Shown here piece after piece: positions 46,114-54,334 of a DNA stretch of 64,000 nucleotides (positions are counted from its first letter, which is position 1; the number at the start of each line of letters is the position of its first letter). The stretch lies in contig NZ_CP064942.1 in NCBI RefSeq assembly GCF_015679265.1, forward strand, positions 3,576,001-3,640,000, in the 5' to 3' direction. The notes below the pieces were generated by a model that ran no database searches, was not told the origin of the DNA, and worked only from the letters and a program-made list of their open reading frames with translations. The position numbers were made by a program, and so were the translations under genes. This DNA is from Pontivivens ytuae (GTDB lineage: Bacteria; Pseudomonadota; Alphaproteobacteria; Rhodobacterales; Rhodobacteraceae).

Positions 46114-47052
46114 ATGGACGGAACGCTCGCCCCCGCACCGGATTTCCTCGCCTCGGTCCTCGCCGGGCTCGGCCGCGCGCAGAAGCGGCTGGAGGCCAAG
46201 TGGTTCTATGACGCGGCCGGCTCCGCGCTGTTCGAGGAGATCACGCAGCTTCCCGAGTACTACCCCACGCGGACCGAGGCGAAGATCCTGCGGGAGAGCG
46301 TCGGCGAGATCGCGGCGCGGGTGCCCGAGGGGGCCGCGCTGGTGGAGCTCGGCAGCGGGGCGAGCGTGAAGACGCGCATCCTCCTCGACCACCTGACGCA
46401 GCTCTCGGCCTATTTGCCGATGGACATCTCGGAGGCGTTTCTGGCGGAGGTCGCCGCCGGGCTCGCCCGCGACTACCCGGCGCTCGACATCGTGCCGGTG
46501 GCGGGTGACTTCATGGGCGATATCGCGCCGCCGGAGCAGCTTGCGGGCGTGCCGAAGGTCGCCTTCTTCCCCGGCTCCACCATCGGCAATCTCAGCGAGG
46601 CTGATGCCGTGGACCTGCTGGCGCGCGTGTGCGGCTGGGACGGGATCGAGGGCTTCATCCTCGGCATGGACCGGGTGAAGGACGCGGCTACGCTGATCGC
46701 CGCCTATGACGATGCGGCCGGCGTGACCGCGCGCTTCAATCTCAACGTGCTGGCCCGGATCAACCGGGAGCTTGGCGGGACCTTCGACCTCGACGCCTTC
46801 CGGCACGAGGCGCGCTGGAACGGGGAGGCCGAGCGGATCGAGATGCATCTGGTGGCAATGCGCCCGCTGACCGCGCGCGTCGGCCCGGCGGAGTTCATCT
46901 TCGCCGAAGGCGAGAGCATCCACACCGAGAACAGCCACAAATACACCCGCACCCGGATGGAAGAGCTCGCCGCGCGCGGCGGCTGGCGGGTGGAGACGGT
47001 GCTGTCGGATGCGGACGAGATGTTCTCCGTCGTCCTCTTGGCACCGGCCTGA
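46114..47052 (+). CDS. egtD: L-histidine N-alpha-methyltransferase EgtD
   Basis: A 312-residue SAM-dependent enzyme that trimethylates histidine to hercynine, the first step of ergothioneine synthesis. The N-terminal EAKWFYDAAGSALFEEITQLPEYYPTRTEAKIL segment is typical of the family (given here in part). The SAM site is ALVELGSGASVKTRILLDHL, with a later FPGSTIGNLSEAD and ESIHTENSHKYTRTRME. It lies between egtB and a Tag-like gene; its TGA overlaps the next ATG (TGATG), so translation is coupled. Confidence 0.95.
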   Translation: MDGTLAPAPDFLASVLAGLGRAQKRLEAKWFYDAAGSALFEEITQLPEYYPTRTEAKILRESVGEIAARVPEGAALVELGSGASVKTRILLDHLTQLSAYLPMDISEAFLAEVAAGLARDYPALDIVPVAGDFMGDIAPPEQLAGVPKVAFFPGSTIGNLSEADAVDLLARVCGWDGIEGFILGMDRVKDAATLIAAYDDAAGVTARFNLNVLARINRELGGTFDLDAFRHEARWNGEAERIEMHLVAMRPLTARVGPAEFIFAEGESIHTENSHKYTRTRMEELAARGGWRVETVLSDADEMFSVVLLAPA

Positions 47053-47723
47053 TGCGCACCTACGACCAGATCTTCGCCCTCGCCGCCGAACGTCAGGGCG
47101 GGGCCGAGGCGCTGGAGGCGAAGCTCACGAAGCCGATGCCCCAGGCCGAGCTGGAGGCGGTGCCGGACGACCGCTGGCTATCGGCGATGACCCGCGCGAT
47201 CTTCCAGGCGGGCTTCAACTGGAAGGTCGTGGACAGCATGTGGCCGGGCTTCGAGACGGCCTTCCGCGGCTTCGACGTCGGCCACTGCGCGATGATGAGC
47301 GACGAGCGGCTGGAGGAGCTGACCTCCGACACCTCCATCGTGCGGCATGGTGCGAAGATCCGCGCGGTGCGGGAGAATGCGGCGTTTCTTCAAGAGCTTG
47401 CGCAGGAACATGGCCAGCCCGCGGGTGTCGTGATCGCGCGCTGGCCGGCGGAGGACTATGTGGGCCTTCTCGCGATGCTGAAGAAACGGGGCACGCGGCT
47501 CGGCGGGACGACGGCGCAGTACATGCTGCGCTTCATGGGCCGCGATAGTTTCATCCTGGCGCAGGACGTAGTGGCCCGGCTGGAGGCTGAGGGCGTGATC
47601 GACGGCCCCGCGACCTCGCAGAAGGCGCAGCGGGCGATCCAGGCGGCGTTCAACGAATGGGCGGCGCAGTCGGGCAGGTCCCTGACGGAGATCAGCCGGA
47701 CCCTCGCGATGAGCATCGGCTAA
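47052..47723 (+). CDS. Tag-like (DNA-3-methyladenine glycosylase I family) protein, probably non-canonical
   Basis: A 223-residue helical protein similar to Tag: RHGAKIRAVRENAAFLQEL and LKKRGTRLGGTTAQYMLRFMGRD match the central and C-terminal Tag blocks, and FQAGFNWKVVDSMWPGFETAF matches the segment after the catalytic Glu. The zinc ligands of E. coli Tag (Cys4, His17, His175, Cys179) have no visible counterparts, and the Glu38 position reads RAIFQAG without Glu. It overlaps egtD, so it is part of the ergothioneine operon. Glycosylase activity is doubtful; the true role is unknown. Confidence 0.75.
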   Translation: MRTYDQIFALAAERQGGAEALEAKLTKPMPQAELEAVPDDRWLSAMTRAIFQAGFNWKVVDSMWPGFETAFRGFDVGHCAMMSDERLEELTSDTSIVRHGAKIRAVRENAAFLQELAQEHGQPAGVVIARWPAEDYVGLLAMLKKRGTRLGGTTAQYMLRFMGRDSFILAQDVVARLEAEGVIDGPATSQKAQRAIQAAFNEWAAQSGRSLTEISRTLAMSIG

Positions 47724-48019
47724 GGGGGCCCGGCGCGGTGGTCGGGACGGTTCTGGGAACGACCACCCCGGACTTGATCCGGGGCCGCTCGCAACGGATC
47801 GCCCCACAGAGGACGACCCCGGATCAAGTCCGGGGCGGTGCCACGTAAGGCAACGCTCCGCCCGGCGGCACCGCCGGGCAGCGCCCGACCCTCCCCACGG
47901 GAGGGCGCTTTGCGGCGTTTCAAGCCGGAGGACGCTCAGCTAGAGATGCGTGCGCTGCCCACAGGGTATTGGTCAGCAGCGCCCACCCAGGGTCGGGCGC
48001 CGCCCTCAGGGCTCCGAAC
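47724..48019. repeat. Repeat-rich intergenic region with an inverted pair of 19-base elements
   Basis: CCCCGGACTTGATCCGGGG at 47766-47784 is the exact reverse complement of the sequence at 47817-47835; each is itself a hairpin with a 7-base stem. GCCCGGCGGCACCGCCGGGC (near 47857-47880) and an AGGGTCGGGCGCC-type stem follow. The region has no gene. It separates the convergent egt operon and phosphoesterase operon and probably terminates both. Confidence 0.7.
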
Positions 48020-48844
48020 CTACCGCACCATGGTCAGGCGGTCCCAGTCGGCCTTGTCGGGGGAGCCTTCGCGGCGGATCTCGCCGTCGTAGCCGAACTC
48101 GACCTGGTGGATCAGGGTTCCGGTCTCCGTCGCCAGCACGACCCCGTAGCATTCGTTGAGATCGGAGCCCGCAAGGAACTGCGTCGCCTCGAAGTCCGGC
48201 CAACCGGCGTGGTTCGTGCCCCGCAGCCCCGTCAGCGGCACGCCGCGGAAGCTGCCCGAGAGCGTCAGATGGGTGTGACCGTGGAAGACGTGGCGCAGCG
48301 TGGCCGTGTGCCGCTCCAGCACTTCGCCGAGGCGATCCGCGTCGAGCAGCATGATCTCGTCGAAGGGCGCGATGCCCAGCGGCAGCGGATTGTGATGGAG
48401 GAACAGCCAGACCGGCCCCGGCAGTGCGCTGAGCGTCGTGTCGAGCCACTCCGCCCGCGCCGCGCAGAACGTCCCGGCATGGGTTCCGGCCTCCCAAGTG
48501 TCGAGCAGCACCGCGTGGCCGAGCGAGAGCGGCACGACGCGCTGCGCGAAGCCCGACGTGTCGCGGTAGTCTGGAAACACGGACAGGAAGGTCTCGCGGT
48601 CGTCGTGGTTGCCGATGCACAGATGCACCGGCAGCGGTAGGTCGGCGATCTGGTCGCGCAGGCGGACGTAGTCGTCGCGCTCGCCCCAGTCGCTGAGATC
48701 GCCGGTGATCACGATCGCCTCGGCGTCGGGATGGATCTTCACCGCGTGCTCCAGCGCCCGCGTGAAGTTCGCGTTGGGATCGCGGCCCGCGATCGTGTTG
48801 CCCGGTGTCGTGAGGTGGATGTCGGTGAGGTGCAGCAGCTTCAT
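48020..48844 (-). CDS. GpdQ-like calcineurin-type metallophosphodiesterase
   Basis: A 274-residue two-metal phosphoesterase without a signal peptide, so cytoplasmic. Motifs in order are DIHLTTPG, GDLSDWG, GNHDDRETF, FLHHNPLPLGI and HGHTH. The GNHDD and HHNPLPLG strings are close to those of Enterobacter GpdQ, a glycerophosphodiesterase, as well as to CpdA (cAMP phosphodiesterase). It is the last gene of an ABC importer operon, 65 bases after the binding-protein gene, the place UgpQ occupies in the E. coli ugp operon. Hydrolysis of an imported phosphodiester is inferred. Confidence 0.85.
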   Translation of the reverse strand: MKLLHLTDIHLTTPGNTIAGRDPNANFTRALEHAVKIHPDAEAIVITGDLSDWGERDDYVRLRDQIADLPLPVHLCIGNHDDRETFLSVFPDYRDTSGFAQRVVPLSLGHAVLLDTWEAGTHAGTFCAARAEWLDTTLSALPGPVWLFLHHNPLPLGIAPFDEIMLLDADRLGEVLERHTATLRHVFHGHTHLTLSGSFRGVPLTGLRGTNHAGWPDFEATQFLAGSDLNECYGVVLATETGTLIHQVEFGYDGEIRREGSPDKADWDRLTMVR

Positions 48845-48876
48845 GGCCCGGCCTCCTTTGCATGGGACGGTTGGGC

Positions 48877-48900
48877 CCTCCCCGACGCGGGCCGGGGAGG
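48877..48900 (-). other. Intercistronic hairpin after the binding-protein gene
   Basis: CCTCCCCG (48877-48884) pairs with CGGGGAGG (48893-48900) around an 8-base loop, with no T run. It probably stabilises the upstream binding-protein mRNA or attenuates the last gene. Confidence 0.5.
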
Positions 48901-48909
48901 ACTGAGAGG

Positions 48910-50166
48910 TCAGGAATCGGCCGGAAGCAGCGATTGCACCTCGTCGGTGAGCTCTTCCTGAAGCTCCTCCATATCCTCGTAGTCGCCGGTCACGATGCCC
49001 TCGATCCCGTCATAGATCACCTGCGTGATCGCGAGGCCGTTGTCGCCCGGATAGGCCTGCCAGTCGGACAGCAGGTCGATCTGGCGCACGGCCGTCGCCT
49101 TGGTCGGGTTCGCCTCGTAGAAATCGGCGAGGATGATCTCGTTGGCGGCGGAGTTCGGCGGCATGTAGCCGGTGGTCCGCGCCACGTCCGCCGCCCCCTC
49201 ACCGGAGGTGATGAAGGTGAGCCACGCCCAGGCCGCGGCCAGGACCTCCGGATCCTCGCTGTCGGAGACGAGCATCGCGGCATTGCCGCCCGCGGGCAGG
49301 CCCGACGGTGCTGCGCCCATCCCCGGATACTCGTTGGTCACGAGCTCGAAATCACCCTTCGACCGCTCGACCGAGCCGACGGAGGAGGTCGACCAGAACA
49401 TCATCGCGACGTCCCCGGCCGTGAACGCACCCTGACCGTCGGTGGTGGAGAAGTTGGGCATGTCGCAGCGGTCGAAGAGCATGTCCATCGTCTCCAGCGC
49501 CGCCAGCCCCTCGGGCGTGTCGAGCATGAAGTCGTTGCCCTCCATAAGCGGCTGGCCCTGGGACCACATCAGCGCCTGCAGAAACCAGTTGCCGGTGATG
49601 TTCCAGCCGAAGAACATCGGGGTGTCGACTCCGGCCGCGATCAGGCTTTCGCAGACCTGTGCGACCTCCTCCCACGTGCTGGGCAGATCGTCGGTGGAGG
49701 TGATCCCAGCCTCGGCCATGAGGTCCATGTTGTAGTAGCCCACCGGCAGCGAGACGGAGAAGGGCAGGCCGTAGACCTGATCCTCGAAGGTCGAGAGCGA
49801 CAGCATCGCCTGGTTGTAGCCATCGGTGGTGAAGTCGGCTTCCTCGGCGATGAACGGCTCCAGCGAGCGGGCGATGCCGCGCTCCACCAGGATCGCCTGG
49901 CGGTTCAGGCCCTGCATGGTCACATCGGGCAGATCGCCGCCCGCGGCCTCGCGCAGGATGGTGTTGGTCCCGTCCTCGTAGTTCTCGTAGGTCGCGCGGA
50001 TGTTGACCGTGATGTTGGGATAGGCCTCCTGAAACTTCGGCAGGATCCGCTCATAGGTCACGTCGAAGAGGGAGGAGTAGGGATAGGCGAAGTCGATCTC
50101 GATCTGCTGGGCCGTGGCACCGGTCGCTGTGAGGGCCAGCGCCATTGCGGTCAGGGTCTTTTGCAT
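48910..50166 (-). CDS. ABC transporter periplasmic substrate-binding protein (CUT1/UgpB-like)
   Basis: A 418-residue secreted binding protein of solute-binding family 1. ATG 50166 is chosen, with AGGAGAG upstream and a signal peptide MQKTLTAMALALTATGATAQQ. The mature protein follows the family pattern: ILPKFQEAYPNITVN, ILREAAGGDLPDVTMQG, LPFSVSLPVGYYNMDLMAEAGI, GAFTAGDVAMMFWST and GGNAAMLVSDSEDPEVLAAAW. It delivers the substrate to the two permeases encoded upstream on the same strand. Flanking hairpins suggest elevated mRNA stability. The ligand might be a glycerophosphodiester, given the phosphoesterase gene downstream. Confidence 0.92.
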   Translation of the reverse strand: MQKTLTAMALALTATGATAQQIEIDFAYPYSSLFDVTYERILPKFQEAYPNITVNIRATYENYEDGTNTILREAAGGDLPDVTMQGLNRQAILVERGIARSLEPFIAEEADFTTDGYNQAMLSLSTFEDQVYGLPFSVSLPVGYYNMDLMAEAGITSTDDLPSTWEEVAQVCESLIAAGVDTPMFFGWNITGNWFLQALMWSQGQPLMEGNDFMLDTPEGLAALETMDMLFDRCDMPNFSTTDGQGAFTAGDVAMMFWSTSSVGSVERSKGDFELVTNEYPGMGAAPSGLPAGGNAAMLVSDSEDPEVLAAAWAWLTFITSGEGAADVARTTGYMPPNSAANEIILADFYEANPTKATAVRQIDLLSDWQAYPGDNGLAITQVIYDGIEGIVTGDYEDMEELQEELTDEVQSLLPADS

Positions 50167-50187
50167 TAGGCTCTCTCCTGTTGCCGT

Positions 50188-50271
50188 GGGACCGGTGGGT
50201 TTGGCGATCGGCCGGTCCCGGATTGATCCCCTGCGGGATTGCGGTGGCGGGGCGCTCCGAACGGGCGCCCC
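50188..50271 (-). other. Two intercistronic hairpins before the binding-protein gene
   Basis: GGGACCGG (50188-50195) pairs with CCGGTCCC (50212-50219), and GGGGCGC (50249-50255) pairs with GCGCCCC (50265-50271). They separate the permease and binding-protein genes, as in other importer operons where the binding protein is overproduced. Confidence 0.5.
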
Positions 50272-51290
50272 TATTTCATTCCGGTGAGCGTGATCCCCTC
50301 GATGAACCGACGCTGTGCGAGCAGGAAGGCGGCGATCAGCGGCACGACGATCACCGTGGCGGTCGCCATCATCGGCCCGAAGAAGGAGCCGTCGAGGTCG
50401 GAGCGGAACTCCCGGATCCCCAGCGGCGGGGTGAAGAGGCTCCGGTCCCCGGTGATCACGATCCGCGGCCAGAAATAGTCGTTCCAGTGGGCCACGACCG
50501 AGAAGATGCCGAAGGCGAGCAAGGCCGGGATCGCCGTGGGCAGCATCACGTTCCAGACGATCGAATACTCGCTCATCCCGTCCATGCGTGCGGCGTCGAT
50601 CAGGTCGTCGGGCACGGTCATGAAGAACTGACGCATCAGGAAGATGCCGAAGACCGAGATCGTCCACGGGATCACAAGCGCGGCATAGGTGTTGGTGAGC
50701 CCCAGTTGCGACAGCATGATGTACAGCGGCAGGGCGATGGCGTGGACCGGGATCAGCAGGCAGAAGAGGACGATGCCGAATACCGCCTCCCGCCCCCAGA
50801 ACCGCAGCTTCGCGAGCGCGTAGGCGCAGGGCAGGGCGACGATCACCTGGATGATGAAGATCGAGACGGTGACGATCACCCCGTTCAACAGGTACCGCAA
50901 GAGCGGCGCCTCGGTGAACGCGGTGGTGTAGTTGAAGACGACGGGGCGCAGGGTGCAGGCCTCTTCCGCCTCCGCCGTTAGCGCGTTTGCGATCTCCCGC
51001 TCCGTCGCCCCTGGAAAGCGGGGGGCGGCGGCTTCGAGGTCCGCGCGGTCGGGCGCGCTGCGGATCGCGCAGCGCTCGTCCACCATCGGCTCCTGCGCGC
51101 CGAAGAAGCCGGTGGACAGGCCCCCCTCGATCTCCGCCGGGGATTTGAAGGAATAGCTCAGCATCACGTAGAACGGCAGCAGCACCACCAGCGCCCCGAG
51201 GATCAGCACGACATGCTTCAGCGTCTCGATGGCCGAGAAGCGGAAGGCCGGGGCCTGCACGGCAGGCGTCGCGATCGCGGTGTCAGACAT
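50271..51290 (-). CDS. ABC transporter permease (MalG/UgpE-like)
   Basis: A 339-residue inner-membrane subunit. The EAA loop that docks to the ATPase is DDLIDAARMDGMSEYSIVWNVMLP. It is longer than usual (~280) because of a periplasmic insert after the first helix, about residues 58-118 (DERCAIRSAPDRADLE to EEACTLRP), which has two Cys that could form a disulfide. Six helices are predicted. It overlaps the partner permease gene by 8 bases. Confidence 0.92.
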   Translation of the reverse strand: MSDTAIATPAVQAPAFRFSAIETLKHVVLILGALVVLLPFYVMLSYSFKSPAEIEGGLSTGFFGAQEPMVDERCAIRSAPDRADLEAAAPRFPGATEREIANALTAEAEEACTLRPVVFNYTTAFTEAPLLRYLLNGVIVTVSIFIIQVIVALPCAYALAKLRFWGREAVFGIVLFCLLIPVHAIALPLYIMLSQLGLTNTYAALVIPWTISVFGIFLMRQFFMTVPDDLIDAARMDGMSEYSIVWNVMLPTAIPALLAFGIFSVVAHWNDYFWPRIVITGDRSLFTPPLGIREFRSDLDGSFFGPMMATATVIVVPLIAAFLLAQRRFIEGITLTGMK

Positions 51291-52188
51291 AATGCGTCCT
51301 CCGCTCCACCAGCCAGCGCTGGATCAGGGTGAGCACCATGACGAAGAGCAGGAACACGATGGTGATGGCGGCACCGATCCCCATCAGGTTCTGCTGCACC
51401 GCCTTCTCGTAGATCGCGTACATCATCACGTAGGTGGAGCGCGACGGCCCCCCGTCGGTCAGCGCCTCCACTGTGTCGAAGACCTGGAAGGAGCGGATGA
51501 CGCTGATCGTGACCACGAAGACCGTGGTCGGCCCCAGCATCGGCCAGGTGACGAGGCGGAACCGCTCCCACCCGCTCCTCGCGCCGTCCATCTCGGCCGC
51601 GTGGTAGAGCTCCCGCGGGATCGAGGTGAGACCGGCGAGGTAGAGCACCATGTTGAAGCCGAAGCCCTGCCAGATCCCGATGAAGCAGATCGTCCAGATC
51701 GCGTAGTCCCGGTCGCCCAGCCAATGCGGGAAGCCCTCGGCACAGCCATGCCGCACCAGCGCCTCGGCCCAAGTGCCGCACAGGCTCTCGAGCGTGTTAT
51801 TGATGAGGCCCACGGTGGGATGCAGCGCGAACTCCCACACGATGGCCATGGCGATGAGAGCCGCCATCACAGGCAGGAAGTAGATCGTCTTGTAGAGATC
51901 CCCGAACCGGGTGACGGAGGTGATGAGGAGTGCCGCCCCCAGTCCCAGCCCCACCGTCAGCGGCACGACGACGAGGACATAGCGGAAGGTGGCGCCGAAC
52001 ATCCGCTCATAGGTCGAGCGGGTGAAGATGTCCGAGTAGTTCTCCAACCCGACGAAGTTCGCGCCCGGATTGCCGAGCGCGTAGTCCGTGAGGCTGAGCC
52101 CGCCCGCGATCCCGATGGGCAGGAGCAGGATCAGCACCATCAGGATCAGCGCGGGACCGACGAACCAGAGATGCGCGTTGGTCCGCAT
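51283..52188 (-). CDS. ABC transporter permease (MalF/UgpA-like)
   Basis: A 301-residue membrane subunit with six predicted helices, starting with LWFVGPALILMVLILLLPIGIAGGLSL. The EAA loop reads RELYHAAEMDGARSGWERFRLVTWPML. A loop with two Cys (ESLCGTWAEALVRHGCAEGF) lies between helices 3 and 4. Its start overlaps the ATPase stop by one base and its end overlaps the next permease by 8 bases, so the order ATPase, UgpA-like, UgpE-like, binding protein, phosphoesterase is one operon. Confidence 0.93.
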   Translation of the reverse strand: MRTNAHLWFVGPALILMVLILLLPIGIAGGLSLTDYALGNPGANFVGLENYSDIFTRSTYERMFGATFRYVLVVVPLTVGLGLGAALLITSVTRFGDLYKTIYFLPVMAALIAMAIVWEFALHPTVGLINNTLESLCGTWAEALVRHGCAEGFPHWLGDRDYAIWTICFIGIWQGFGFNMVLYLAGLTSIPRELYHAAEMDGARSGWERFRLVTWPMLGPTTVFVVTISVIRSFQVFDTVEALTDGGPSRSTYVMMYAIYEKAVQQNLMGIGAAITIVFLLFVMVLTLIQRWLVERRTHYV

Positions 52189-53336
52189 CAGGCGACCTCC
52201 ACCGCGCGGCGCTCGCCGGCCATCGGCAGGCGGCGGCCCGCGGCGTCGAAGACCATGGCCTCGCCGCTGGCCCGGACCACATGCACCGTATCGCCGATGG
52301 AGAGGGCTGTGGCCGTTCCCGGTTGGGCCCGCGCGATCAGGCGATGCGCGCCGTCCTCGACGGCCAGATGCAGGAAGATGTCGGAGCCCAGGTTCTCCGT
52401 ATGCACCAGCCGCCCGCTGAGCGCGTCCTCGCCGGGGGCGACGCGCAGCTCCAGATGCTCCGGCCGCAGCCCGACCGTCACCGGCCCCGGCGCGCCCGTG
52501 ACCCGGCGCGCGAGCGCCCGGCCGCCGACACGGACCACGCCGTCGCCATCGACCTCGCCGGGCAGGGTGTTGATCCGGGGTGAGCCGATGAACACCGCCA
52601 CGGCGAGGCTCGACGGATTGTCATAGACTTCCTGCGGGCTGGCGAGTTGCAGGATGTCACCGCCCATCATCACCGCGATCCGGTCCGACATGGTCAGCGC
52701 CTCGGACTGATCGTGGGTGACGTAGATGAAGGTGGTGGCGAGCCGCCGGTGCAGCTCGCTCAGCTCCGCGCGCATGTGTACGCGCAGGGCTGCATCGAGG
52801 TTCGACAACGGCTCGTCCATCAGAAAGGCGACGGGCTCACGCACCATGGCGCGGCCGAGCGCCACGCGCTGCCGCTGCCCACCCGAAAGCTGGCCGGGCT
52901 TCCGGCCCAGCAGCGGCTCGATGCGCAGCACTTCGGCCACCTCGCGCACCTTTTCCATCAGCGCGCGCCGCTTGGCGCGGGAGATCAGCGGCCCCGCGAC
53001 CGGTATCCGCTCCACCGCGCTCAGGTCGCGCAGGCGCAGGGGCGTGACCATGTTCTCGGCCACCGTCAGGTGCGGGTAGAGGGCGTAGGACTGGAAAACC
53101 ATGGCAAGGTTGCGGTCCGCGGCGCGCAGCCCCGTCACGTCCCGCCCGTCCAGCGTCACCCGTCCGCCATCGGGCGCTTCCAGCCCTGCGATGATCCGCA
53201 AGAGCGTGGATTTCCCGCAGCCCGACGGCCCGACCAGAGTGAGGAATTCCCCGTCCTGCACCTCCAGGTCGACACTGCCGAGCACACGGGTGTCCCCGAA
53301 CGACTTCACGATTTGGGTGAGCTGAAGCGCGCCCAT
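52188..53336 (-). CDS. ABC transporter ATP-binding protein (UgpC/MalK-like)
   Basis: A 382-residue ATPase. Walker A is GPSGCGKST, the signature is LSGGQRQRVALGRA, Walker B is VAFLMDEPLSNLD and the switch His follows in YVTHDQSEALTM. Residues ~240-382 form the regulatory OB-type domain (TOBE) found in MalK and UgpC. It is the first gene of the operon; a LysR gene is divergent 113 bases away, making this a likely control point. Confidence 0.95.
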   Translation of the reverse strand: MGALQLTQIVKSFGDTRVLGSVDLEVQDGEFLTLVGPSGCGKSTLLRIIAGLEAPDGGRVTLDGRDVTGLRAADRNLAMVFQSYALYPHLTVAENMVTPLRLRDLSAVERIPVAGPLISRAKRRALMEKVREVAEVLRIEPLLGRKPGQLSGGQRQRVALGRAMVREPVAFLMDEPLSNLDAALRVHMRAELSELHRRLATTFIYVTHDQSEALTMSDRIAVMMGGDILQLASPQEVYDNPSSLAVAVFIGSPRINTLPGEVDGDGVVRVGGRALARRVTGAPGPVTVGLRPEHLELRVAPGEDALSGRLVHTENLGSDIFLHLAVEDGAHRLIARAQPGTATALSIGDTVHVVRASGEAMVFDAAGRRLPMAGERRAVEVA

Positions 53337-53449
53337 GATGGCCCCCTACGGTCCCGATGGGCGCAACCGTAGGGGCACGAGGCGTCAGATTCGTAACGTC
53401 ATATTAGTGAGACTGATGGTGGCCAGAGTCCCGCTCAGGAGGTCCGCCG

Positions 53450-54334
53450 ATGGCCCGCACCAATCCCTACCACGTCACCGCCTTCGCCTATGCCGCGCGC
53501 GAGGGCAGCTTCTCCCGCGCCGCCCAGCGCATGGGCGTCAGCCAGTCCGCGGTATCCCAGCATGTCGCGGCCCTTGAACGGGAGGTCGGCGCGCCGCTTC
53601 TCATCCGCGACCGCAAGGGGCTGGAGCTCACGCGCGCGGGGCAGAGGTTCTACGAACTCGCCGAGCGCTACGCCACGCTCGACCAGCTCATCGCCGAGCG
53701 GATCGAGGATTTCGCGACGCTGGAGGCGGGGCACCTCTCCATCATCGCGAACTCGCCGCGGCCCGCGCTGCAATACATGGAACGGTTCCGCCACCGCTTT
53801 CCGAAGGTGGAGATCGACTTCACCCTCGAAAGCTGGACCGACTCCATGCGGCTGATCCGGGAGCAGCGGGCCGATATCGGCATCGTGACCGAGCCGCGGG
53901 GGCTGGGCGACTGCTATATCCGCGAGGTCTCCCGCCACGGCTATCGCATCTACATGCGGCCGGACTATCCGCTGGCCGGGGCCGCCGCCCTCTCCCTCGC
54001 CGATCTGCGGGAGGAGACAGTGCTGCTGCCCGAGCCGGGCTCCTTCACCTTCCGCATCGTCTCCGAAAAGCAGCGGGACACCGGGATCGTGCTGGAGCGG
54101 GTGATCCAGACCGCTAATTTCCCGGTGATGAAGGAGGCGGTGCTGCACGGTGTCGGCGTCGGCATCTTTCTGGAGGACTCCATGCATCCCTCCGACCGGC
54201 TGGTCACGGTGCCGATCCGCGAGATGCCGGAGACCTACGCGACCTGTATCGTGCGGCGAAACGACCGGAAGACCATGCGCGCCGTGCGCAGCTTCATTGA
54301 GCTCGCACTCGAACCTTCGGGCCTCGCGGCCTGA
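53450..54334 (+). CDS. LysR-family regulator, probably of the adjacent ABC operon
   Basis: A 294-residue LysR protein. The helix-turn-helix is NPYHVTAFAYAAREGSFSRAAQRM plus GVSQSAVSQHVAALEREVG. The effector domain includes GHLSIIANSPRPALQYMERFR and GVGVGIFLEDSMHPSDRLV. It recalls regulators linked to phosphonate or phospho-compound uptake, but I cannot prove that by eye. CAGGAGG precedes the ATG. It is divergent from the importer operon. Its last 41 bases overlap the convergent kinase gene. Confidence 0.9.
   Translation: MARTNPYHVTAFAYAAREGSFSRAAQRMGVSQSAVSQHVAALEREVGAPLLIRDRKGLELTRAGQRFYELAERYATLDQLIAERIEDFATLEAGHLSIIANSPRPALQYMERFRHRFPKVEIDFTLESWTDSMRLIREQRADIGIVTEPRGLGDCYIREVSRHGYRIYMRPDYPLAGAAALSLADLREETVLLPEPGSFTFRIVSEKQRDTGIVLERVIQTANFPVMKEAVLHGVGVGIFLEDSMHPSDRLVTVPIREMPETYATCIVRRNDRKTMRAVRSFIELALEPSGLAA

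Noticed and set aside
44509..46938. A very long open frame on the minus strand opposite egtB and egtD (about 800 codons).
   Set aside because: The product is Arg/His/Gly-rich shadow sequence typical of GC-rich DNA, while the plus strand encodes complete EgtB and EgtD.
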